64,000 bases of DNA from Tachypleus tridentatus (Eukaryota; Arthropoda; Merostomata; Xiphosura; Limulidae). A model generated the notes under the pieces. It was not told the DNA's origin. It ran no database searches and saw only the letters and a list, made by a program, of their open reading frames with translations. Made by a program: the position numbers and the translations under genes. Numbering within the stretch: the stretch's first letter is position 1; every line of letters begins with the position of its first letter. The stretch lies in NCBI RefSeq assembly GCF_004210375.1, contig NC_134837.1:158265310-158329309 (forward strand). The letters are read 5' to 3'. This document shows, one piece after another, positions 36,101 through 44,797 of the stretch.

Positions 36101-38581
36101 GATTTGGGACTTATTATGTTGAAGAATAAATAGGAATATTTTCCTTTCAACTTATTTAATTATATGACTTGATAACTTATCGAGCACTAGCTTCTTAAAA
36201 TTTCATTTAACGGTCTGTTTATTTAGCTTATTGAAGAGGCATCCGTTACCTAGATTGTAAGTGAACTAGTCAAAGTAAAAGCTTATTCGTTAAAAGGTTT
36301 CATGAAAAACCTTTTTTTTCTGTTAGTTATCTTTTTGTTTCTTAAATAACTGAACTGTTATTTATTATCCGTATATATTCTTTTATTATAAAGTTAGAAT
36401 TTTGTTTGATTATTTACCCATTACCAGACGTCAAACCTACCAAAGGTCGTTCATGTCTACCAGTGAGGAAACATTTACTAACCAGAAGCAGAGTAGTTCG
36501 ACAAAGAAACCACGCAAAACGTTCAACGATAGAAACAATTCGCCTTAAAAATATTGAACATTTACCAATGGACAACCTTCAATCAAGAAATGACACAAAC
36601 ACTTCAATGTCTCAATGCCTTTTCCGGCAAGAGAAAAAGAAAGGAAGAAAAATTGAGTGTCTGAAAGCCAATATGAAGAATGCCCAAAAAGACAAACGAA
36701 AAGTGGTCAAGATGTTATTCGTTGTCGTTTTGGAATTTTTCATTTGCTGGACGCCCCTTTACGTCATTAACACTTGCTCTATCTACGATCAACGCAGTCT
36801 GTACCGAAGTGTTGGGCCTAATATGATCTCAGCAATTCAGCTACTGGCCTACACTTCATCTTGCTGTAACCCTATTACATACTGCTTTATGCACAAAAAT
36901 TTTCGATATGCCTTTCTGGCTGTCTTTGGACTTAGAATAAACAAAGCTCCAAGTTTCAGTCGTGCTAGTGATCTTTGTAGCTTAAACAGTGGATTCAGCA
37001 AGCAACTATCATTAGGAACAGGTAATAAAAAGTGTGATAAAATGTTTCCTTTGAAAATTCATAAGAATAACATATATTTAATACATATCTTAATCGTCTA
37101 AACGTGATTAATAATAAGACCTTACAAATAAACTTAAAATATATGTATACATAAAATGTCTCCTAGTAGCATAGCGGTTTGTCTGCGAACTTACAACACT
37201 AGAAACTGGGTTTCGATACCCATGGTAGGCAGAACACAGATAACTATGATGTAGGTTTGTGCTTAATTTGAAAACAAAGAGACATAAAACAGGGTTTTTT
37301 GTGGTCTATTAGTAGGAACAGAAGATGAGTAATGGGAGTAAAAATATATAAACAAAACCAAAAATAAATGGCAAAATATGGAAAGATTTTAATTTAGTAC
37401 TCGAAGTTTGAAAAATAAAACATGAATGTTCAGTCACTTTTTTATGTACTAAAACGTTAATAGATGGCGACACTTCCAAAATGGCTCAATGGTTAGGTTT
37501 ATATAAAAAAAAAAACATTGTTAAACTGCTCGGTCGGTTTCACTGCACTGATATCACGCCCACTGGAAAAAAAAAAAAATCAAATAATTTGTCGCGGCTT
37601 TCTACATTTTCAAAAAAGTATGTTATTTAATTATATGATTAGCTACGTTAAGTGAATGTGTATACTGAAAAGAACGACTAACAATTTATTTTTCAAAAAA
37701 TATTTTTCTGGTTATAGTAATTAACTTTCATTCTTATTATAAAAACGATAATATATCTTCATAAGAATAAAAGCAATGCGTAATGTGTTTGTGTTTTGAA
37801 GTGAAATTCACCAAAATGTAAAGAAATATACTATAAGAGCAATAAGTTAATTGTCAGTCTAATTTAATACAAAAGTATGCATGTATATACGTTTCTTATA
37901 GAAAAGCCACATCGGCAGTTCTAAACCTTGATTTTAACGATGTAAACCCGAAAACTTACCGCTGTGGCAGCGGGGGTCCCGATATGGCCAGGGGTTAAGG
38001 CACTCGACTCGTAATTTGAGGGGCGAGAGTTCAAATCCCCCTCACACCAAACATCTTCGCTCTTTCATCCGTAGGAGCGTTATAATGTGAGGGTCAATCC
38101 ATTATTCGTTGATAAAAGAATAGTTCAAGAGTTGGTGGTGGGTGGTGATGACTAGCTGCCTTTTCTCTAGTCTCACACTGCTAAATTAGGCTAGCGCAGA
38201 TACCTCTCGTGTAGCTTTGCGCGAAATTCAAACTAATCCCAGCGAGGGGTTAATAAAACAGAGAATCATTAAAAGAACAAACAGTTTAAACAAAAATGTA
38301 AACATTAATTACTTCTATGAAACAGGAAAATATATATTGTTTGAAATCAAACAATTTTTTTCTTATGCAGAGCTTAGTTTTACGCAAAGTGTTTAATAAG
38401 AGTAAAAACAGATATTCATAAAACATTAAGTGTCTGTAATGATATCAAAAACAGTATAATTTATAAACAACGATTATGTTGAGTACAATAACACATGATT
38501 CTGTAGTTTGGAGATGGAAATTAACATTTTCCTTTATAATTTTTTTCTCTAGATGATTTGAAGGAAGAGACAACTGACTGA
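20705..38581 (+). CDS. Cholecystokinin/sulfakinin-type GPCR, whole locus (5 coding exons)
   Basis: This is a plasma-membrane class A receptor for a CCK/gastrin/sulfakinin-like peptide, a family that signals through Gq/Gs in gut and neurons. Joining 20705-21119, 31597-31797, 33884-34051, 36428-37021 and 38553-38581 gives 1407 nt, or 468 residues plus a stop; every intron is phase 1. Visible family marks are three N-glycosylation sites near the N terminus (N18, N41, N44), GN at 75-76 in TM1, LAISD with D104 in TM2, C131 at the top of TM3 and ERF at 155-157. WQT at 169-171 precedes TM4, C210 lies in extracellular loop 2, a basic loop of about 95 residues separates TM5 and TM6, CWTP is at 368-371 and NPITY at 409-413. 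The order and wording of the motifs match CCK/sulfakinin receptors better than other peptide receptors. The ligand is inferred, not shown. The last exon is less certain than the first four. Confidence 0.88.
21209..21304. repeat. TA microsatellites after receptor exon 1
   Basis: Two TA runs (21209-21235 and about 21287-21304) lie within 190 bp of the exon 1 donor. Similar short TA runs occur at about 25561, 47818, 50530, 55386, 57628 and 57796 (the last followed by CA repeats). Confidence 0.85.
21365..21475 (-). repeat. SINE family C, old copy in intron 1
   Basis: Diverged but ordered landmarks: GCTATTTGTGTTTTGTCCAC, GGAATTGAACCG, ATGTTTACCGTTGAGACACT. Confidence 0.6.
22647..22760 (+). repeat. 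SINE family D-like fragment
   Basis: AAGCATGGCTTAGTGATTGA and AAAAGGTCCAAGTTTTGTGC resemble the head of 16396-16450; the body does not clearly follow. Confidence 0.35.
23885..24690 (+). pseudogene. Broken copy of a dispersed multicopy gene of unknown function
   Basis: Three reading frames together give one continuous protein-like sequence. The first (about 23885-24118) contains LAHSVHLKEEYNSVK, YDEYGWKVIGDF and a CYLCLWDSRD stretch with nearby His, and ends at a TAG. The second (24106-24531) runs from LVDLQKVLFPPLHIKLGL through FFPKLSEAKVKAGVFVG, KKILECTEFPKKL and VHILDAHFDKFK. The third (about 24530-24680) contains ERFHQDILDFE and ends in CKSRKTT after an internal TGA. At least two frameshifts and two stops show it is dead. 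From memory, such sequences occur in many copies in arthropod and other invertebrate genomes as uncharacterised proteins, which suggests a mobile-element origin. The Cys/His stretch may bind zinc. It lies in intron 1 of the receptor, same strand. No intron is visible in it. Confidence 0.7.
25155..25490 (+). repeat. Minisatellite, six units of about 51-64 bp
   Basis: Six units each contain AAGTAAGACNATGATTGAAA, followed by TTGGAGTAAAAGATTTG and TGTAATTTAAAAG. They differ by short internal indels, so unit length varies between about 51 and 64 bp, and two subtypes (ACGATG and ACTATG) alternate irregularly. It lies in intron 1 of the receptor. Confidence 0.9.
26293..26497 (-). repeat. SINE family A, head-to-head partner 1
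   Basis: The tail TTTGTTTGTTTG and body are clear; it stops in its own head near GAGCAGGTTCGGAG, where an opposite copy begins. Confidence 0.88.
26504..26692 (+). repeat. SINE family A, head-to-head partner 2
   Basis: Starts around TTCCCTCTCCGCCAAAGATG without the first part of a head and runs to CAAAATTCAGACCAAACC. It is inverted relative to the copy just left of it. Confidence 0.8.
26721..26990 (+). repeat. SINE family A, full length
   Basis: Third copy in a 700-bp cluster: head CGCTCAGCATGGCCAGG, end GCGCGAAATTCGAAGAC. Confidence 0.92.
27010..27115 (-). repeat. SINE family C
   Basis: AACTAAGCACAAAGCTACAC, GGCTATTTGTGCTATGCCC, ATCAAAACCCGATTTCTAGC; directly right of the three-copy family A cluster. 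Confidence 0.85.
27232..27340 (-). repeat. SINE family C, old copy
   Basis: ATGGGCTATGGGAGTTCTGC, GGTAGGAATTGAACTATGGA and CTTTCACCGTAAGACTACG correspond to family C positions. A still weaker match follows at about 27405-27512. Confidence 0.5.
27920..28185 (+). repeat. SINE family A with exact target duplication
   Basis: Flanked by a 12-bp duplication ATCAATAAATAA (27908-27919 and 28186-28197). The head GACCCGGCATGGCC and its Thr-like anticodon arm are close to consensus. Confidence 0.95.
28361..28424 (+). repeat. SINE family B with internal deletion
   Basis: The head runs from CTCCTGCCGGGACAGCGG to AAAATCAGGG, then jumps to the tail TTTGCTATAAGAA, losing about 45 bp. Confidence 0.8.
28697..28820 (+). 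repeat. SINE family B with exact target duplication
   Basis: Flanked by the 12-bp repeat GCTATTCTAGTT at 28685-28696 and 28821-28832. The A box TAGTACAGCGG and a B box GGTTCGAGTC are visible. Confidence 0.95.
28895..29019 (+). repeat. SINE family B, near consensus, exact target duplication
   Basis: Flanked by the 12-bp repeat ACTTAATGAACT at 28883-28894 and 29020-29031. The tRNA-like head folds with a Val(TAC)-like anticodon loop (TTTACAA), and GCCCCCC pairs with GGTGGGC. Confidence 0.95.
29533..29803 (-). repeat. SINE family A, full length
   Basis: Flanked by TGTCAACGC and TGTCAATGC, a duplication with one change. The anticodon arm has a deletion of about 12 bp near CTCTCGAATGCC. Confidence 0.93.
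30222..30334. repeat. Conserved repeat module fused to SINE sequences, copy 1
   Basis: This stretch includes AAGGAACATAGGGCCGCAAA, AAGTGAGTAGGTTGTTAGCC and CACAACCCCCAACC. It matches 56812-56897 over about 85 bp but is absent from ordinary family A-D copies. It behaves like a separate SINE domain or repeat head. I recall similar wording in repeats of other invertebrates but cannot verify it. Confidence 0.6.
30335..30416 (-). repeat. SINE family B, head half, in composite
   Basis: Reads from TTCAGCCCATCGAGGGG through GATTCTAGCGTTGTAAATCC to GCTGGACTAGCGGGGG; the GATAGCCC tail half is replaced by the conserved module on its left. Confidence 0.88.
30417..30508 (-). repeat. SINE family A, head only, in composite
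   Basis: Only about 90 bp of the head end is present, from GCGAGCATGTTTGGTG to GACCATGCCTGGCC, abutting the family B piece. Confidence 0.88.
31239..31438 (+). repeat. SINE family A, 5'-truncated
   Basis: Begins at CCACACCAAACAT, so the tRNA-like head is absent, as with incomplete reverse transcription. It ends 158 bp before receptor exon 2. Confidence 0.9.
31597..31797 (+). CDS. CCK/sulfakinin-like receptor exon 2: TM3, ERF motif, TM4
   Basis: The acceptor is TTTTTTACAG at 31587-31596. The exon encodes the rest of residue 139 to residue 205: the TM3 core SVSVWTLVSISL, then ERF in place of the usual E/DRY, then FAICRPF, SRQWQT and TM4 with W183. The 3' end is unusual. The best-matching donor is AG followed by GCAAGT at 31798, a GC-type donor. 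A GT donor (GTGAGA at 31810) would extend the exon by 12 nt in the same phase. Without splicing the frame ends at a TGA ten codons after the GC donor. The exon identity is secure; its exact end is not. Confidence 0.88.
32371..32447 (+). repeat. 37-bp perfect tandem duplication in receptor intron 2
   Basis: Units starting AAATATTACTTAATCAGTAC at 32371 and 32408 are identical over their length, so the duplication is recent. Confidence 0.85.
32592..32830 (+). repeat. SINE family A in receptor intron 2
   Basis: Head GGCTCGGCATGGCCAGG; the anticodon arm has lost about 14 bp, and the body has small deletions near CTCGCTGC. Confidence 0.9.
32966..33200 (+). repeat. SINE family A, old degraded copy in intron 2
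   Basis: Recognisable landmarks are AGAGTTATAATGGGATAATT, CCTACTATTCATTGATAAAA and the CTCTAGTAG tail part; the head is unreadable. Confidence 0.55.
33884..34051 (+). CDS. CCK/sulfakinin-like receptor exon 3: extracellular loop 2 and TM5
   Basis: The exon starts after GCATTTCAG at 33875-33883 and ends at a G before GTGGGT at 34052. It encodes residues 206-261 plus one base. It opens with KYKCREKWPN, carrying the loop-2 cysteine C210 expected to pair with C131 and a glycosylation site at N216. TM5 follows at about 228-250 with P235 and Y243, and the exon ends in the proximal part of intracellular loop 3. No stop interrupts the chosen frame, and both junction codons (GAA and GAC) are regular. 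It was missed in ORF listings because it is only 56 codons long. Confidence 0.85.
34052..36427 (+). other. Receptor intron 3
   Basis: Starts GTGGGT and ends TACCAG. Contains the antisense Tc1-like relic; nothing recognised in 35640-36427. Confidence 0.8.
34490..35567 (-). mobile_element. Tc1/mariner-like transposase relic, catalytic Glu replaced by Lys
   Basis: On the minus strand the N-terminal helix-turn-helix part runs from 35567 (LTENEVVRAVQMLEDSQTQR, then GGVSQSVINRLRRRYQ). The catalytic part follows with TDESRF (first Asp, near 35060), KVWRRRGEQ, MVWADM, and MQDN (second Asp). SPDLNPIKHCWD comes 34 residues later: Lys (34684-34682) stands where the third catalytic residue, Glu, belongs in DD34E enzymes. 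Stops occur at about 35068 and 34612, and at least one frameshift near 35150 separates the halves. The C terminus GDHTRY and its stop end at 34490. I could not find terminal inverted repeats. It lies in intron 3 of the receptor on the opposite strand. Confidence 0.85.
36428..37021 (+). CDS. CCK/sulfakinin-like receptor exon 4: loop 3, TM6, TM7, C-tail
   Basis: The exon starts after CATTACCAG (36419-36427) and encodes residues 262-459. The first 90 residues are the basic, Ser/Thr-rich intracellular loop 3 ending KDKRKVVKML, the usual G-protein contact before TM6. TM6 (about 354-376) carries CWTP. A short third extracellular loop with YDQRSLYRSV follows. TM7 (about 394-415) ends NPITYCF, then KNFRYAF of helix 8. 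The CCK family has the same TSSC-NPI-YCF wording at this place. The preferred donor is ACAG before GTAATA at 37022. If unspliced, the frame runs 26 more codons to a TAA at 37099-37101, followed by AATAAA at 37127, so an alternative C terminus is possible. Confidence 0.88.
37022..37101 (+). CDS. Alternative C-terminal extension of exon 4 (read-through form)
   Basis: If the donor at 37022 is not used, exon 4 continues for 26 residues beginning GNKKCDKMF and ending at TAA 37099-37101, giving a 485-residue receptor. The added codons are AT-rich and the peptide is Lys/Ile/Asn-rich, which looks more like translated intron than a conserved tail. The AATAAA at 37127-37132 makes an intronic polyadenylation isoform possible. 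Confidence 0.3.
37127..37132 (+). promoter_or_regulatory. AATAAA after the read-through stop
   Basis: A canonical polyadenylation hexamer lies 25 nt after the TAA at 37101. It would serve the exon-4 read-through isoform of the receptor. Confidence 0.4.
37158..37278 (+). repeat. SINE family C at the 3' end of the read-through transcript
   Basis: Sense copy: CTAGTAGCATAGCGG head, GGGTTTCGATACCC B box region, tail GTGCTTAATTTGAAAAC. It lies 26 bp past the AATAAA at 37127. Confidence 0.85.
37889..37976 (-). repeat. SINE family B, partly deleted
   Basis: Reads TTTCTTATAGAAAAGCCACA, then lacks about 15 bp, then TTGATTTTAACGATGTAAAC and GCTGTGGCAGCGGGGG. Abuts a family A copy. Confidence 0.85.
37977..38237 (+). 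repeat. SINE family A in receptor intron 4
   Basis: Directly abuts a family B copy in the opposite orientation; full head CCCGATATGGCCAGG and near-complete body. Confidence 0.92.
38553..38581 (+). CDS. Probable terminal exon of the CCK-like receptor (short acidic tail)
   Basis: A strong acceptor (pyrimidine tract then CTCTAG, ending 38552) precedes 29 nt that join in phase to exon 4. They encode DDLKEETTD and a TGA at 38579-38581. An AATAAA lies 38 nt after the stop at 38619. The evidence is the acceptor quality, the phase match and the nearby polyadenylation signal; the tail itself is too short for homology. The competing model is read-through of exon 4 to 37101. Confidence 0.45.
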
Positions 38582-38618
38582 TATAACGAGTCACGTAACG
38601 TCATCTAAGGTAATATTT

Positions 38619-38624
38619 AATAAA
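38619..38624 (+). promoter_or_regulatory. AATAAA after the exon-5 stop
   Basis: A canonical polyadenylation hexamer lies 38 nt after the TGA at 38581, supporting exon 5 as the last exon. AATAAA is common by chance in DNA this AT-rich. Confidence 0.35.
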
Positions 38625-38629
38625 CATTT

Positions 38630-40158
38630 CAGTGAAGCAAATGTTCAGATTTTGTATTTGAGAGAGGGATTGGTCAAACTCTGCATTAGAAACCTTATGA
38701 ACCAGTACAGTACGTAAGAGTTTATTATTGAATTTTATGAAAACCCTAATGCTTTTTTAAATTAAAAAAAAAAAGATAGAGAAAAGAATTCAAGTTAAAA
38801 ATAAGACAGAAATAAATATGAATATTTGAATCGCGACTCCCTTTGGTATCAAATTATAAAATTTGACTTATTGAAGGATTTAAAACTAAAAACATTTTAC
38901 TTATATTTATGAACATTATTTCTTTTTTACCGTTTCAATGACTGTTTTTTACACCTATGTAAAATCCATCACTGATTCCTTATTTTATTATCTTCATCGA
39001 TAATTATTTTTCGGGAAGTTTACCTTCAGTTTGTGTTCTAGTGTTATATGTATCGTTGCCACGACAACGTAATCTGTTCGAACAGAAGTGCACGACAACT
39101 TTTAAGAATAGCGAGAGTTGTGAAAATGTAGAATCTTGAGGAACAAAAAAACTGTGCATGTTAAAGCCTAAATAAGGGAAATGGAAGACGCTGAGACGTA
39201 AGATAGCAAATGGATGTGTTGAAGACAAGGTTTCTTCGATAACTAAAATAGTTTCCCCTAACAACGAATGTCTCTCTGTCTCACTTTCTTTACAGAAATC
39301 ATATTTTAGGCTAGGAGAAAACCTTAGAGTCACGCTTCTACCAGTTATGCTAGCTTATTTTTTATCCTAAACCATAGATTAATTTTTTTAAAAAATGAAC
39401 ATAATTTGATATAGGACGTAATGTTTTTGTTTACTCTATTGATTTGAACAAAGTTGATTTTATGATAATTCAACGCGTAGATTAATCATAGCCATAATTT
39501 TAGTTGCATGTCAAAAGTTAAAACATTTGTTAACAATAACTTACAATAAAAGTGATATTATAACTAAATTGACTGACCGAATCTGTTATATATATATCGG
39601 TTTCAAGAAACTGTAATATACAAAGACATATTAATTTACAGAGCTCTTAATTATCTTAAAATTGCTGATGCAATACTGTTCTTTTCTGGTAATTTTATGA
39701 ATTAAAAGTATGATGAGTTAACGTAATAATTACTAAAATCAACAGCTTGAACAGTTTTTGCCTCAAAGTCTTTAATTTTCTCTCTACATTTAATGAGATT
39801 AATAGAGATAACAAAGGAATTCGTACGGGTTCTTTCGTTTTTGTTTAAATGCGTTTTGATGTATTTCAGATCTTTATCAACAATAATTTATAAAACCCTT
39901 GTTGCAGATTCTCTAGCATTGGCAAATAAACGGTGTTTGTTTGGTGATTTATGTAGTTTCGGAATATAATGTAATTTACATATCTGAAGGTTTTGTTTCT
40001 TTCAGAATGCACACCAAAGTCTAACAAAAGAACAGTTTGTGTAACACTCTCTTTATTGTGTGTAAAACGTTTATACAACTCGTTACCTGAAAGCGTTAGT
40101 GTTTATACGTTAAAGTATAGTTATTTAACTTCAAATATTTTACCTACAAAAACAAAAT
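38630..40158. other. Downstream flank of the receptor
   Basis: Non-coding apart from the X-box-like site at 39055 and a 109-codon minus-strand frame over 39333-39004 with no recognisable content. Confidence 0.4.
39055..39068. promoter_or_regulatory. Second X-box-like site
   Basis: GTTGCC-AC-GACAAC fits the RYYNYY, 2-base spacer, RRNRAC pattern fully. A minus-strand frame covers it (39333-39004) and no gene start is evident nearby, so this may be a chance match. Confidence 0.25.
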
Positions 40159-40429
40159 TGTTTTTTTTTTTATTTCGCGCAGAGCTATACGAGGACTATC
40201 TGCGCTAGCCGTCCCTAATTTAGAAGTGTAAGACTAGAGGGAAGATAGCTCGTCATCATCACCTACTATAAACTCTTGGGCTACGTTTTTATCAACGAAT
40301 AGTGAGATTGACTGTAATTTTATAACGCTTCTACAGCTGAAAGGGCGAACACGTTTGGTGTGACAGGGATTTGAATCCAAGTCTATCAGATTATGAGCAG
40401 AGTGCCCTATCACATGGCCATGTCGGGCC
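40159..40429 (-). repeat. SINE family A, full length
   Basis: Starts with a T-rich tail followed by ATTTCGCGCAGAGC and ends GGCCATGTCGGGCC. Confidence 0.92.
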
Positions 40430-41213
40430 TCGGACAAGAACAAAGTTGTTGGTAGCTTTTCGGTAAGAATGATTAGGTGTGAGCTTATCTAATAAATCAT
40501 AGTGTTTATTTACATGCTTTTTATTCAGGACTTGTACATTTTTATTAATAGTAAATGTCTTTAATATGCTATGCATTTATTGATTGTGTACGTTTATCTC
40601 TGTTTATTTATTTTAAGACAGTTTTACGATTTTAGACTCTTTATGTAAACCTTATTAATTAATTACTAATTATTTGTCTTGTGTCGGTCAAGATACTTTT
40701 AGCACTTTCTCGAAATTTTAGACCTTTGGTCATTAAAAAATGTAAATCGCCATTAATTACGAGATCAAGAATACAAATAAGTATGAGGGCGTTAGGAGAA
40801 TAAACGTAACCCAATGAATTATACTTCACATGAGATAATAAAATATTATATTAAATATTTACTGGTCTGGTTACCTACCTTGTTATAATTCAAGCTTCTA
40901 TTAACGTTTTTGAATGAATTACTAAATAATAGTTGGCTATTTAGTTTTGCAAGAGTTAAATAACTGTTCTACAAAAGAGTCCTTGTTTATAAATTATCAT
41001 TTAACTAGCCTTATACTTATATTTAATATTCGAACCTTTCATTAGTAGTTATTGTTTTAGATCTTACTGATGATAAGTGTGTATTTATGTTTAATTGAAT
41101 AACAGTAACTTAATAATCCTCGTAAGGTAATGTATAAATACTTGAAACTTCCTAGAAGTCCCGAAGGAAATATCTCTTTCTAAGCTCATATGCTTGTTTC
41201 TTCTGTTGTGTAT

Positions 41214-41475
41214 GGCCCGGCATGACCAGGTAGCTAGGACTCTCGATTCATAATTTGAGTGTCGTGGGTTCGACGAAACATACCTGCTCTTTTAGCCGAG
41301 GGCATGTTATAATATTATGGTTAATCCATGATATTATAACGCGTTGGTTAAAGAGTAGCGCAAGAGGTGGCTGTGCATGACGATGACTAGCTGACTTTCT
41401 TCTAGTCTTACACTGCTAAACTGAGGGCGGCAACGCAGATAGCCTTGCACGAAATTCAAAAACAAACTAAAACAT
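41214..41475 (+). repeat. SINE family A, diverged
   Basis: The head GGCCCGGCATGACCAGG is clear. The B box region is shortened (GGGTTCGACGAAAC) and the body has several substitutions. Confidence 0.9.
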
Positions 41476-42187
41476 TTAGTGACAGAGTAAATTGTGACGT
41501 GAGTTTTGTTCCAGTAGTGTTCTCTTTCCTGGAGATTAACGCGCGAACCTGTCAAATACCTGCATTGTATGTGTTTAATGGTTTATATCTAATGATCTTG
41601 AAACATAGGTTTTTCAGAAGTTAAAATATCTATAGAGAAAACTGGAAATCTTACTTTTTGGTACAGACCTCGTAATCTTTAACTCTATTAGTTTAGATTA
41701 GTTTGAACTAATCAAGTATACATGTCTACTTCCAGAGTGGAACTCTCGAACACCTTTAAAGTAAATATTATATTAATAATTTCGCTAATGACTATGTTTT
41801 TATAAACTATATGGCTACAAATTAAACAGTTTCTGTCATAGTATTTTTTAACAAATGAATAATTTAAATTACACGGATGAAAACAGTTATAAAAATGACG
41901 ATCACGACATGAAATTTTCAAACCAGTGTGAAATCCTGAGTTACAATTATTAATTTGAGTGGGTGGGTTCAATACTCGAAGGTTGGTTTAAGTTGCTTCT
42001 GTAATCAGGGAGTACGTGTTTCTACTCGGTAACGAAGTGCGTCTCCAAGTGGGGAATAAAGAATTATGTAAAACTATCGTATAAAGTCGCTGTTTTAGTT
42101 TTGAATTCAATTATCAATGTTTACTTAACAGATCAGGGAATTTTGCCGATTATTTAAGCCACGTTAGTTAAAACTCTAGCTAAATTT

Positions 42188-42322
42188 TGGGATTAGACTG
42201 TCACTCTTATAACACAATCACGCCTGTAAGGCGCGGAGCGTAATTTCATGGTAACGGGATACGAATCATGGCCATTTGGGTCCACAATCAGATATACTAG
42301 CCACTATGTTATGTCTGGCCTG
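42188..42322 (-). repeat. SINE family A, old fragment
   Basis: Traces include GGGATTAGACTGTCACTC, TATAACACAATCACG and the head end CTATGTTATGTCTGGCC. Confidence 0.45.
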
Positions 42323-42514
42323 TAAGAATTATACTATCAATGCTAACTTAAAAGACTAACTACTCTGACGTTTTTGTCAATTTTTCTCTCAACCATCTTA
42401 TTATAACAGCTTATAGACATGTGAGTGAAAACGTCCATGGTAATGATATTTGATCATCATTCTGATAAATGATGTGACTGTTGCATTATCCCGTTAAAAC
42501 TTTGCACGAGCGAG

Positions 42515-42745
42515 CAGCCGTAGGGTTTGTACCCTTGTTGTACCCAAACATGCTCGCCCTTTCAGCCGTGGGGGCGTTATAAGATATGGTCAATCCAACT
42601 ATTCATTGGTAAAAGAGTAGCCCAATCGTTGGCGGTGGGTGGTGATGACTAGCTGCCTTCTCTCTAGACTTACACTGCTAAATTAGAGAGAGAGAGCGCA
42701 GAAAGACCTCGTGTAGCTTTGGGCAAAATTAAAAAACAAACAAAA
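42515..42745 (+). repeat. SINE family A, head replaced or lost
   Basis: The body from CCCAAACATGCTCGCCC onward is close to consensus, but the preceding 30 bp is not a normal head. Confidence 0.85.
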
Positions 42746-43350
42746 TAATAACAACAATAAAACTTATGAATGTTTAAAAACACGGGGTTAAAGACATAAT
42801 TCGATTGAATGTAACTGTTGTTTTTTCTCTAAAAAGACGCTAGTGTCTAATATACCCATATTTCGAAGAAGTAGATAAAATGTAATATTTTTTCATAACC
42901 TCTCCTGCTTATTTATTGTGTGAACAACAACACATCTTTCTACAACATGAAGCCTAGTTATAACCAAAAAATTATGTAAAAAGTATCGATAATGCTATCC
43001 AGATCCGACGATAGCTCAACTGGAGCCATCGGAAGAAACTGAGGTTGTTTTCTATTCAGGGTGGAGTTCCCTGAAATTTGCTCTCCCGAGAATTTGGCGT
43101 CAGAGGCAGCTGCCTATGTTGTCTATCCGTATCGCCGGGCCTGACGTACTTCAAATAATTCAGTTGTTATATTTTGCCTATTCTCGACCACAACATTAAT
43201 GCTCGAATGCATCCAATGTGAAAACGTACCGAACCGAAACATATAAGTTCAATGTATTATGGCTGAAACTACAAAACAAGGAACATAAATTATTTCGTTT
43301 TTTCATATCATGTTGTAAGTTTTGTTATTGTCAGGTATAAAGATACCCAA

Positions 43351-43429
43351 CTATTTATGTTGTGCACCAGAAGTTTCGAAATCCAGTTTTTAGCGTTATT
43401 TCTTTAAACCTACTGCTGAGCCATTGGGG
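43351..43429 (-). repeat. SINE family C, old copy
   Basis: CTATTTATGTTGTGCACCAG, AATCCAGTTTTTAGCGTTAT and CTGCTGAGCCATTGGGG match family C in order. Confidence 0.6.
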
Positions 43430-44797
43430 ACCCATTAGTAAGGCTATGAAAGTATATTTGACGTATAATATATATTTAATACCCATTGGTTTCTTGTATT
43501 TGAAATTAAACAATAATTTTACTTCTATAAGCTGAATAGATTTGTTGTCATCCATTTTGTAAAAAAATATATTTGAAATCTGCGTCGGTTATTGTGATTA
43601 CACGAAATCTACTGCTCTATAATTTTTTATCAGTCTCTTATTACAGAGAGCATTTGACACGTTTTTATTTTATAGGTACACTTAGACCAAAGAGGGCGCT
43701 GATTTATTTGAGTTAAGCCTGATGAAGTAAGATTTAATACAGCTTCTGTTTATAATTACATGAAGTATTTTCTATGGTAAGGCAAAATAAACACAACTAT
43801 CATTAATTTTTGAAAATATACAATACTTATACTACTTACCTGATTTGTTTAAAGTTAATTTAAGATCAATAAAAACAACAGTTAGAAATTGAAACAGAAA
43901 TAAAGCAGTTTATTAACTGTTTAAGGGATATTTTATTATGTCGGAAAGTAATCTTATTGGTGTGTAAGTAAAGGATTTTTATTATTTGCAAATAAGTCGC
44001 CCAGTACACTTATTCATTTTCTGAAAACTTGAGGAAGAATCTGAGTGAAATACTTAACGGTAAATATATCTTTCCACATTCTGAAGACCTGGTAAAGGAT
44101 GTTAGTGAAACACTTAATTATTACTAAAATAAATTTTACAAGAAAATCACAGCAAAATATTTGTACTTCTAATATGACGAATAGCGGAAATGAAACCATG
44201 CTCCGTCATTATTCTATTTTGTTGTTCATGCTTGAAATATTATAACCTTAAAATTTGGAATTCATTCTCTGAGATTGGCATTGGAAACAGCTCACTGTTA
44301 AACACTGTCTTTAGCAAAATAAACTCCAAAAATATTTTGTCTTGATAATAGTCACACTTGCGTAAAGTGTTACAAATGAGATTAGAAAGAATAAAATAGA
44401 GCTACAGTACTAATAATTAATGGTAAATAAAAGATAATAAATGAAGAAACAGCTTGATATCTTTTAGCTTTCGACGGTTACAATTAAACTTGAAATCATA
44501 TTTTAGGCTTAGCATATTTAAATTACACAAATTATTTTGTTTATATACATATTTATACGCTCTATAAATTTAGGCTTAGCGTAGTCAAATTATACGTTAG
44601 TTTGTTTATACACATATTTGTATACTCTTCCAATGTTTTTCCTCTAGCTGAGAATTCCTTCATTTTGCGATATCATAAATTATAACGAACATTAAGTTGT
44701 ACATATTTTTTAGGAGATAACAGAGTATAAATAAGGAAAATATGACTATTTTAGAAGTATTAAGTGATGTAGACAAAAAAGAAAAAGTAATGTGTAT

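Noticed and set aside
38990-39333. 109-codon minus-strand frame
   Set aside because: No recognisable domain, no splice partners and composition like its surroundings.
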